A stretch of 10,275 bases of DNA, from the NCBI GenBank assembly GCA_905221065.1, contig CAJNBS010000028.1, positions 1 to 10,275 of the forward strand, in the 5' to 3' direction. Position numbers and translations under genes: made by a program. Below, one piece after another: positions 4,726 through 10,275 of the stretch. The stretch comes from a bacterium. GTDB taxonomy: Bacteria > Bacillota > Bacilli > Lactobacillales > Streptococcaceae. The notes under the pieces were generated by a model. That model worked only from the letters and a program-made list of their open reading frames with translations, searched no databases and had not been told where the DNA came from. How positions within the stretch are numbered: position 1 is the stretch's first letter; every line of letters begins with the position of its first letter.

Positions 4726-6123
4726 TTAATTTCCAGCGTAATATTTTTGAATTCCTTTAATAATACCTTCAACTAACTTATCTTGGTATTGTTCACTACG
4801 GATTCGTTGGTTTTCTTCTGGATTATCCATATAACCCAACTCTAATAACACAGCAGGTTTCGCAGTCTCACGAAGAACAGCGAAGGTAGCTTGCAGAAGC
4901 CCAGCATCTCTAGCTCCTGTCTCAGCCAAGAGAGATGAATGAAGATCTGCGGCCAAACGATTACTTTCACTCATACGGTCTGGATTATTGTGCCAGTACT
5001 GGTTAATCTTGCTCGGGTAACCCGCTTCTTCCTTATAAGAATAAGTCTGTATTCCCAGATTCAGCGTTGTGTCATTCCCAGTAGCATTAAAATGAATACT
5101 AATAAAGAAGTCTGCATTCGTCTTATTTGCCATACGAGAACGCTCTGTCACAAAGTCAACATCCACATCACTATCTCGAGATGTGAGAACTGTATAGCCC
5201 AGTTCCTCTAAACGTTTCCGTAATTTACGAGAGACCTGTAAGTTCAAATCTTTTTCAGCTATTCCATAATAGTAAGCACCCGAATCACGTCCACCATGCC
5301 CAGGATCTAGGAAGATAGTTTTACTATAGTACCCCTTTTCAAATCCTTTTGGAAGTTCTTGAACCCATTTACCATTATCTTTGAAAAAATGGCTGCTTCC
5401 ATTAATAGTATAAGTTCCAGTGACATAAACGCCATCTTCTTTAAGATAATACCAAGCTTTGTAATCTTGATCATAAATCCATTCTTTGTGAGCCATGTAG
5501 CCACCAGATTTTAGATAGTAAGAGCCAATCCATTGCTGTTCAGCATAGCGTCCGCCTGACTTGAGATAAAACCAGCTAGAGTAGTTAGGATCGTACACCC
5601 ATTCTTTATCTGCCATAGCCCCACTGGATTTCAGGTAATAATTTCCCTTCCAAGTATTAGCCATCATGGCACCATTTTGATCAAATGCATACCATTTACC
5701 ATTGATTTGACTCCATTGGCTGGACAGATATTTTCCTGAACCATTGGCGTAGTACCACTTGTTAGCCATCTGATACCAGCTATTTTCAAGTAAGTAACCA
5801 TTCTTATCAAATAGGTAGCCCTCATAAAGAGTATCTGTAAATTTGACACCCGTTTGACTATAATAAGTCCACTTCCCATCTTCTTTTACCCAACCAGTTT
5901 GTAGCTTAGACTCAGTAGGAAGAGTTGACTTTGTCTCCTGCTCACTCGAACTAGGGCTCGTTGGCTGGATTTCTGTAGTTGCTTGAGAAGCATTTGCAGA
6001 GCTAGTAGTTGAACTACCGGTAGAGTTATTCGTAGAATGACTAGCATCATTAGCTAGAACTGTTTGGCTAGTCAATCCAAGAAGAGCCAGAGCAAGAATC
6101 GTAAATTTCTTATATGATTTCAT
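4726..6123 (-). CDS. Secreted choline-binding N-acetylmuramoyl-L-alanine amidase (Amidase_3)
   Basis: A 465-residue secreted wall hydrolase. Residues 1-24 are a signal peptide (basic MKSYKK, hydrophobic core, cleavage after VLA). A Ser/Thr-rich linker follows (about 25-75). Residues 76-255 hold about eight degenerate choline-binding-type repeats, for example NGKWYAFDQNGAM and KAWYYLKEDG, of the kind seen in LytB. The C-terminal catalytic domain (268-463) is a zinc Amidase_3 with all expected residues: His276 in DPGHGG, Glu290 in AEKDLN, His344 in SIHFNA and catalytic Glu428 in LLELGYMDN. It should cut the MurNAc-L-Ala bond while docked on teichoic-acid choline. It differs from LytA, which has an Amidase_2 domain and C-terminal repeats. 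It starts 13 nt after the regulator stop; its AGAAAGG site overlaps that stop, so it is probably coupled to it. Confidence 0.92.
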   Translation of the reverse strand: MKSYKKFTILALALLGLTSQTVLANDASHSTNNSTGSSTTSSANASQATTEIQPTSPSSSEQETKSTLPTESKLQTGWVKEDGKWTYYSQTGVKFTDTLYEGYLFDKNGYLLENSWYQMANKWYYANGSGKYLSSQWSQINGKWYAFDQNGAMMANTWKGNYYLKSSGAMADKEWVYDPNYSSWFYLKSGGRYAEQQWIGSYYLKSGGYMAHKEWIYDQDYKAWYYLKEDGVYVTGTYTINGSSHFFKDNGKWVQELPKGFEKGYYSKTIFLDPGHGGRDSGAYYYGIAEKDLNLQVSRKLRKRLEELGYTVLTSRDSDVDVDFVTERSRMANKTNADFFISIHFNATGNDTTLNLGIQTYSYKEEAGYPSKINQYWHNNPDRMSESNRLAADLHSSLLAETGARDAGLLQATFAVLRETAKPAVLLELGYMDNPEENQRIRSEQYQDKLVEGIIKGIQKYYAGN

Positions 6124-6136
6124 TTATTTAACCTTT

Positions 6137-7045
6137 CTAGGGGAATGGAATACCTGTGTTATTGAGTTCTTTAACTTCCTTGATGAAGGAGTTTTTTAAG
6201 GATAAAATTTCATTTTCTGGAAACAAGACCCTCATGGTATCAAGATGTTTAATAATGTGGATTCCTAACTTTATCCCCTCTTTTTTATTTTGTCTTAGTA
6301 GATTATACACCTCATACATCTTGATAGTCAGGAAAGGATGCAGAGGGAGATATCTTCCAGAATTGACAAAAAGATTACAATATTTTATTCGATATAATTC
6401 AATTCTATCTATCAATTGTTGTGCAAAGTCATAATAAGCATTTTCAGAATAATATTTAACTATTACTCGAAGTACATCCACCAACATATGGGTTTGATTC
6501 GTAGCTAAAGGAAGATTACTTGAGAGAAGTTCAAATGCCTCTCTTTCTTTTTGCTGATACACTTTCAAATCAAAGTCAAAGAAAGCAGTTAAACGACCGA
6601 ATATATAATACTCATTAGGAAGCCAGTAGTCCATAGCAAATAAATCACTCTTTATCTGTTCAAGGACAAGCCAATCATTCTTTGTTAATCCATCTTTATC
6701 TAAAGTAAGATTCAAAAGATGAAGAAAATTTAAAATATATTGACTTACTTCCACATGTTCTACTACTTCATCTACAGTTTCAGAACTAAACGTTCTATCA
6801 TTCGTTAATTCAACCAACTGTTCTGATTCTTTTGTATTCATAGAAGCTACGAGAATGATATCCTCAGTAGTAAATATATTCAGGTTTTCAAAAATTTTAA
6901 AAAATGTATCTGCTCTAACAATGGTTTCCCCCTTTTCAAACTTACTCAAATTATTGGGACTAATCGCTGTACCTGCAGCCTGTTTCAGAGTAAATCCTCT
7001 TTCTTCCCTAATTTGTTTAAGAATGAGTCCAAAATTTGTAGACAT
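6137..7045 (-). CDS. Rgg/GadR/MutR-like transcriptional regulator
   Basis: A 302-residue protein. The N-terminal XRE-type helix-turn-helix spans about 6-60 (LKQIREERGFTLKQAA, then SPNNLSKFEKGE as recognition helix and turn). The remaining 240 residues are helical and aromatic-rich, fitting the peptide-sensing repeat domain of Rgg proteins, though I assign that from overall pattern and length only. Rgg regulators often activate a neighbouring gene in response to a short peptide. Here the neighbours are a downstream amidase in the same operon and two divergent choline-binding proteins. No SHP-type peptide gene is visible nearby. The ATG at 7043-7045 has AAAGGAGA (7051-7058). The gene looks more AT-rich than its neighbours, possibly a sign of transfer. 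Confidence 0.85.
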   Translation of the reverse strand: MSTNFGLILKQIREERGFTLKQAAGTAISPNNLSKFEKGETIVRADTFFKIFENLNIFTTEDIILVASMNTKESEQLVELTNDRTFSSETVDEVVEHVEVSQYILNFLHLLNLTLDKDGLTKNDWLVLEQIKSDLFAMDYWLPNEYYIFGRLTAFFDFDLKVYQQKEREAFELLSSNLPLATNQTHMLVDVLRVIVKYYSENAYYDFAQQLIDRIELYRIKYCNLFVNSGRYLPLHPFLTIKMYEVYNLLRQNKKEGIKLGIHIIKHLDTMRVLFPENEILSLKNSFIKEVKELNNTGIPFP

Positions 7046-7077
7046 ACTTTTCTCCTTTGTTTTAACCTTACCTTTAT

Positions 7078-7108
7078 ATTATACACGAATATTAAGAAAA
7101 AATGACAA
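7078..7108 (-). promoter_or_regulatory. Promoter of the Rgg-like regulator
   Basis: On the minus strand TTGTCA (7103-7108) and a consensus TATAAT (7078-7083) are 19 bp apart, 32 nt before the regulator ATG. The spacing is longer than ideal. Confidence 0.6.
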
Positions 7109-7153
7109 AAACTACGAAAACGTTCTGTTTCCCCTTGATTTTGAATTAAAGAT

Positions 7154-7176
7154 GATGAAAAACGTATTTTTTCGTC
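7154..7176. promoter_or_regulatory. Candidate regulator-binding inverted repeat
   Basis: GATGAAAAA (7154-7162) and TTTTTCGTC (7168-7176) are an inverted pair matching at 8 of 9 positions with a 5-nt spacer. The site lies between the two divergent promoters, about 30 bp upstream of the rightward -10, where an activator would bind. Binding by the neighbouring Rgg-like protein is an inference. Confidence 0.45.
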
Positions 7177-7205
7177 GCTTTTAGTTTTTTAGTAAAGATT
7201 TTTAG

Positions 7206-7211
7206 TATACT
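7206..7211 (+). promoter_or_regulatory. -10 of the CAP/choline-binding operon, without a -35
   Basis: TATACT is a good -10 hexamer 34 nt before the first start codon. At the -35 position (7183-7188) the sequence is AGTTTT, and there is no TG extension, so the promoter probably needs an activator. Confidence 0.55.
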
Positions 7212-7227
7212 AGTTGTAAATCAATGG

Positions 7228-7257
7228 AAAGGAGATATTATGAAAAACTTTTGTTAG
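7228..7257 (+). other. Five-codon micro-ORF with its own ribosome-binding site
   Basis: AAAGGAG (7228-7234) precedes an ATG at 7240 and five codons (M-K-N-F-C) ending in TAG at 7255-7257. A second strong site, AAGGAGG (7265-7271), then serves the TTG start at 7279. The micro-ORF is in frame with the CAP gene but separated from it by TAG and TAA. It could be a leader peptide that couples or limits translation, or the remnant start of a lost gene: the sequence around it (ATTATGAAAAA) resembles the start of the gene at 8714. Confidence 0.45.
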
Positions 7258-7278
7258 AAGAAAGAAGGAGGAAATTAA

Positions 7279-8670
7279 TTGAACAAAAAGAGTCAACATT
7301 TTACACTTGCAACAATTTCAGCTCTATCACTTCTTGGAGCTGGACTCATCACAGCTAATCAAGTATCGGCTAGCGAAAATATCGTACTAGGCCGTGACTC
7401 GCATGGTTCAGACATCAATCCAAATTCTGGACCATTTACGGCGGACGGCCTGCAAGTTGTAGGTATTAAAGGAACGTTTGAAACTCCAGATAAACAAGCA
7501 ATTGTAAATAGGATTAATGAAATTCGCAAAGAGGCCTACAACGAAGGTCTTGTTAATCAATACGTTCCAGTAAAATGGTCAACTAGTCTTGAACAAGCGT
7601 CACTTCGGCGTTCAGCAGAAGCGACTATATCTGAAGCACATCATCGTTTAGATGGCGAACAACTATACGCTGGAATATTCAAGGATAATTTCGCTCATTT
7701 AGCTGGAAATTTAGCCTACGGTAGTAAGACTGCTTTAAAAGCTGTTGAACTTTTCTATGAAGAAAAACAGAATCTAAAAACAGGTTCAGGTGAAACAGGT
7801 CACTACCGCCATATGATCGATCCAGAATGGACTACTGTCGCAATGTCTACATTTACGAAGTCTAATTCTACTTGGCCTACCACTTCACAATTATTTGCTA
7901 ACAACTCTGGCGACTCTGAGTCTTTGATTGGCGAATATGGAGCTACTACTGTTTATATAGGAGCATTGAAATCTAAATTGTCCGATTTTGGATTAAAACA
8001 AAACATCTCAATCAAGTTAGATTCAACTTACTCTCTTAACTTGACCGCTAAATCAACCCAGTCTCGCGAAATAACATCTACAGATCCGACAGTCATCATT
8101 CCGACGAATCGTGATTGGTCAAGTACTGACACTTCCGTCGCAACAATCGACAGCGATGGTCAAATCACTGCTCATAAAGAAGGTATAACAACTATCAAAG
8201 TATCATCTGACGGAAAAACTTATACTACAACAGTAACAATTATAAATCCGAATAGCACAAATGATTCCCACGATTTCTTCAATAACATACAAGATTTTGT
8301 TAAAAATGTTGGTTTTTGGCGTCAATCAGGTTCTCGTTGGTGGTTTATGCACTTTGATGGATCTTACCCTTACAATCAGTGGGCAAAATTAGATAATATC
8401 TGGTATCATTTCGATGGTTCTGGTTGGATGCAAACTGGCTGGATAAAAGACAACAGCACATGGTACTATCTTGACGGATCAGGTGCTATGAAGACTGGTT
8501 GGCTAAAAAATAACGGTAGCTGGTACTATCTTGATAGCTCAGGCGCTATGAAAACTGGTTGGATGAAGGTATCTGGCAAATGGTACTATGCATATAGCTC
8601 TGGTGCACTAGCAATCAATACGACGACCCCAGATGGGCATCGTGTCAATTACAAGGGTGAGTGGGTATAG
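7279..8670 (+). CDS. Secreted CAP-domain protein with Ig-like domain and choline-binding repeats
   Basis: A 463-residue surface protein. Residues 1-32 are a signal peptide (cleavage near VSA-SEN). A CAP (SCP/PR-1) domain spans about 73-232, with AHHR (120-123), GNLAYG (143-148), FYEEK (159-163) and the typical GHYRHMIDPEW (174-184). A group 2 bacterial Ig-like domain spans about 242-323 (DTSVATIDSDGQITA). Five or so choline-binding repeats fill 347-445 (STWYYLDGSGAMKTGW), ending PDGHRVNYKGEWV. The canonical Glu of the CAP motif ENLA is Gly143, so the usual His/Glu/Glu/His tetrad is incomplete. The start is TTG at 7279, supported by AAGGAGG 7 nt upstream; no ATG lies near the signal peptide start. 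It is the first gene of a two-gene operon diverging from the regulator. The exact function is unknown. Confidence 0.88.
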   Translation: MNKKSQHFTLATISALSLLGAGLITANQVSASENIVLGRDSHGSDINPNSGPFTADGLQVVGIKGTFETPDKQAIVNRINEIRKEAYNEGLVNQYVPVKWSTSLEQASLRRSAEATISEAHHRLDGEQLYAGIFKDNFAHLAGNLAYGSKTALKAVELFYEEKQNLKTGSGETGHYRHMIDPEWTTVAMSTFTKSNSTWPTTSQLFANNSGDSESLIGEYGATTVYIGALKSKLSDFGLKQNISIKLDSTYSLNLTAKSTQSREITSTDPTVIIPTNRDWSSTDTSVATIDSDGQITAHKEGITTIKVSSDGKTYTTTVTIINPNSTNDSHDFFNNIQDFVKNVGFWRQSGSRWWFMHFDGSYPYNQWAKLDNIWYHFDGSGWMQTGWIKDNSTWYYLDGSGAMKTGWLKNNGSWYYLDSSGAMKTGWMKVSGKWYYAYSSGALAINTTTPDGHRVNYKGEWV

Positions 8671-8713
8671 AATAAAATTATTAAAAAACAAATAAAAAAA
8701 GGAAATAATCATT

Positions 8714-9613
8714 ATGAAAAAAATCATTTTAACGACTACAGCAGTTTTATCACTCCTAGCAACAGGAGCTACAATTTCAAGTGTCAATGCATCAAGTGGG
8801 CCAGCACCTCAAACAGTCAGTCAGTCAGATAGTATTATCGTAACAGATGTGACTCTTGTAGAGCAAAAAGAGGCAAAAATTAAAAACAATTTAAATGTTT
8901 TGTCTGGTGAAACAGTAGGTATAGATTTGGTTGATGAAAATTATCGTAGTAATTTTAAAAATCAATTCCCAAATTTTTTTAAAGCTCTTCCAGAAGGACA
9001 AGTGCAGATTGATGGCAAACGAGTTGAATTTAGGGCAACAAAATTTGGAGTCTATACTGTAAACTTTGACTCAAAAGGAATTCGATACAAAGCGACAGTA
9101 AATGTAAAAGAAAATGTAGGTAAAGGCTATCCTTATTATGTTTACCTAACTAAACTAGAAGTCCTATCAACTAATCAAACTTCTGGGAACACAACCACAA
9201 CTATTCCATCTTCCCCTACAACTCCAACTTCTCGTACTACGACTACAAAACCAGACAGTTGGGTAAAATCTGGCTCTCGCTGGTGGTATAAACATGCTGA
9301 CGGTTCATATACAACCAACGGTTGGGAACAAATCAATGGTGTTTGGTATCGTTTTGATAACTCTGGTTGGATGCAAACAGGCTGGTTGAAAGATGGTAGT
9401 TCTTGGTACTATCTTGATAGTTCTGGTGCAATGAAGACTGGCTGGCTAAAAGATAGCGGTAACTGGTACTACCTTCAAGACTCAGGCGCTATGAAAACTG
9501 GTTGGATGAAAGTATCTGGTAAATGGTATTATGCATACAGCTCAGGCGCGCTCGCGATTAATACAACTACTCCTGATGGCTATCGTGTCAATGCCAACGG
9601 TGAGTGGATATAA
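8714..9613 (+). CDS. Secreted choline-binding protein of unknown function
   Basis: A 299-residue secreted protein. The signal peptide is about 1-27 (MKKIILTTT, cleavage after NAS). The N-terminal domain (about 38-150) looks beta-rich, with alternating strands such as GVYTVNFDSKGIRYKATVNV, possibly Ig-like, but I do not recognise the family. A Thr/Pro/Ser linker (about 155-180) leads to choline-binding repeats (183-282) and the tail PDGYRVNANGEWI. From about residue 187 on it parallels the C-terminus of the upstream CAP protein repeat by repeat. The start is the ATG at 8714 with AAAGGA (8698-8703). Only 43 nt and no terminator separate it from the CAP gene, so the two are co-transcribed. It is probably wall-bound through teichoic-acid choline; adhesion is a guess. 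Confidence 0.87.
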   Translation: MKKIILTTTAVLSLLATGATISSVNASSGPAPQTVSQSDSIIVTDVTLVEQKEAKIKNNLNVLSGETVGIDLVDENYRSNFKNQFPNFFKALPEGQVQIDGKRVEFRATKFGVYTVNFDSKGIRYKATVNVKENVGKGYPYYVYLTKLEVLSTNQTSGNTTTTIPSSPTTPTSRTTTTKPDSWVKSGSRWWYKHADGSYTTNGWEQINGVWYRFDNSGWMQTGWLKDGSSWYYLDSSGAMKTGWLKDSGNWYYLQDSGAMKTGWMKVSGKWYYAYSSGALAINTTTPDGYRVNANGEWI

Positions 9614-9630
9614 TGAACTAAAACAAAAAT

Positions 9631-9682
9631 AAACAAAGGACAATCATTATTTAATTTTAAAGATGATATCCTTTGTTTTTTA
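9631..9682 (+). terminator. Terminator of the CAP/choline-binding operon
   Basis: AAACAAAGGA (9631-9640) pairs exactly with TCCTTTGTTT (9669-9678), with further partial pairing inside (AATCAT/ATGAT) and a T-run after. It follows the second gene by 17 nt. Confidence 0.8.
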
Positions 9683-9757
9683 TATACTTTTATTGTCTGC
9701 TGCTAAGCACAATTCTTAGATTCACTCAGAAAAAGATTAGACTTTTAATCTCAAAAT

Positions 9758-9766
9758 TGATAAAAT
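9758..9766 (+). promoter_or_regulatory. ybaB promoter (extended -10)
   Basis: TGATAAAAT is an extended -10, 38 nt before the ybaB ATG. A weak TTAGAC (9737-9742) lies 18 bp upstream. The rest of 9683-9757 shows nothing I recognise. Confidence 0.5.
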
Positions 9767-9804
9767 AGGAAAGAAAATAAGATAAAAGGAAACTATAAAT
9801 CACT

Positions 9805-10104
9805 ATGATGAACATGCAAAACATGATGCGTCAAGCACAAAAACTTCAAAAACAAATGGAACAAAGCCAAGCAGAACTTGCTGCTATGCAATTTGTTGGC
9901 AAATCTGCTCAAGACCTTGTTCAAGCGACCTTAACTGGTGACAAGAAAGTTGTCAGCATTGACTTCAATCCAGCTGTCGTTGATCCAGAAGACCTTGAAA
10001 CTCTTTCTGATATGACTGTTCAAGCCATTAACTCAGCTCTTGAACAAATCGATGAAACGACTAAGAAAAAATTAGGTGCTTTCGCTGGAAAATTGCCATT
10101 CTAA
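9805..10104 (+). CDS. YbaB/EbfC-family nucleoid-associated protein
   Basis: A 99-residue protein with the family's Met/Gln-rich N-terminal helix ([18 protein letters not shown]), then a beta core ([20 protein letters not shown]) and a C-terminal helix ([18 protein letters not shown]). These proteins form tweezer-like homodimers that bind DNA and help organise the nucleoid. In many bacteria ybaB lies between dnaX and recR; here it stands alone after the choline-binding operon and before an IS element. Two ATGs at 9805 and 9808 are both possible starts; AAAAGGA (9784-9790) is better spaced, though far, for either. Length is normal for the family. Confidence 0.93.
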
Positions 10105-10113
10105 AAAAAATCA

Positions 10114-10140
10114 CAAAAACGCATAATGTAAGGTGCCAGA
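10114..10140. repeat. Half of a hairpin cut by the IS element
   Basis: CAAAAACGCATAATGTAAGG has no complementary arm before the IS end starts at 10141. AACGCATAAT (10118-10127) is the exact reverse complement of 160-169 near the other window edge. It looks like the left arm of the ybaB terminator, with the right arm displaced beyond the insertion. Only one arm is visible here, so this is an inference. Confidence 0.45.
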
Positions 10141-10275
10141 TGTACTGACCCCAAAAAGTTGGACAAATAATTATTGAAAGGATTTAGTTCTGTATTGGAC
10201 AGGACTAAGTCCTTTTAGTTTTACCTTAATTCGTTTGTTGTTGTAGTAATCGATATAGTCTATAATGGCTTGTTC
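10141..10275 (-). mobile_element. IS3-family insertion sequence, right end only
   Basis: The terminal repeat TGTACTGACCCCAAAAAGTT begins at 10141 with the family's TG. The 3' end of a transposase gene reads out of the window 30 nt further in. The other end and the target duplication lie outside. The end closely matches the mini-element at 93-147. Confidence 0.85.
10171..10275 (-). CDS. IS3-family transposase (OrfB) C-terminal fragment
   Basis: The last 34 residues are visible. They contain IDYYNNKRIKVKLKGLSPVQ followed by YRTKSFQ and the stop codon. YYN-KRI-LKGLSPVQYR is the standard C-terminus of IS3/IS150-group OrfB integrase-type transposases. The DDE catalytic core lies outside the window, so whether the gene is intact cannot be told. 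Confidence 0.9.
   Translation of the reverse strand, partial: EQAIIDYIDYYNNKRIKVKLKGLSPVQYRTKSFQ

Noticed and set aside
6855..7184. A 109-codon plus-strand open frame opposite the regulator start and the divergent promoter
   Set aside because: It lies mostly antisense to the helix-turn-helix region of the regulator, has no good ribosome-binding site and resembles no family I know. Its end only crosses the promoter region.
8340..8660. Tandem 60-bp periodicity that might suggest a DNA satellite or CRISPR-like array
   Set aside because: The period matches the 20-residue choline-binding repeats, and the differences fall at third codon positions. It is a protein repeat.

Overview
The window looks like the chromosome of a mitis-group Streptococcus (S. 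mitis, S. oralis or S. pneumoniae relative). It is AT-rich. It carries a streptococcal housekeeping cluster (L19, two small CrcB proteins, AroQ-type chorismate mutase, short flavodoxin, Pde2-type DHH phosphodiesterase, cysteine-free L31) and three secreted proteins with choline-binding-type repeats, a hallmark of this group. Species cannot be fixed from the sequence alone.

Layout. 1-330: a minus-strand terminator, a 55-bp palindromic IS-derived mini-element with a 3-bp target duplication, an unexplained inverted repeat, tRNA-Arg(CCT) and the rplS terminator. 333-2318, all minus strand: flavodoxin, then a tightly overlapping chorismate mutase-crcB-crcB unit running into rplS, which has its own promoter and a structured leader. 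2387-3727, plus strand: the DHH phosphodiesterase pde2 and rpmE2. 3766-4625: a type II toxin-antitoxin module with an intact RelB/DinJ-like antitoxin and a frameshifted RelE/ParE toxin, bracketed by two nearly identical 56-57-bp hairpin repeats. 4675-9682: a divergent surface-protein locus. An Rgg-like regulator and a zinc amidase with choline-binding repeats read leftwards; a CAP-domain choline-binding protein and a smaller choline-binding protein read rightwards. 9758-10140: a ybaB/ebfC nucleoid-protein gene. 10141-10275: the right end of an IS3-family element, cut by the window edge.

How it works together. The centre of interest is the Rgg-like locus. The regulator and amidase are 13 nt apart and probably form one operon. 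The rightward operon has a good -10 but no recognisable -35, with an imperfect inverted repeat just upstream, which is what an activator-dependent promoter would look like. The simplest reading is that the regulator switches on a set of wall-bound proteins: one peptidoglycan hydrolase, one CAP protein and one adhesin-like or unknown protein. That regulatory link is inferred, not shown.

Signs of mobility lie at both edges and around the toxin-antitoxin module. The IS-type ends at the two window edges face each other and lie 12 and 13 nt from the same 10-bp motif.
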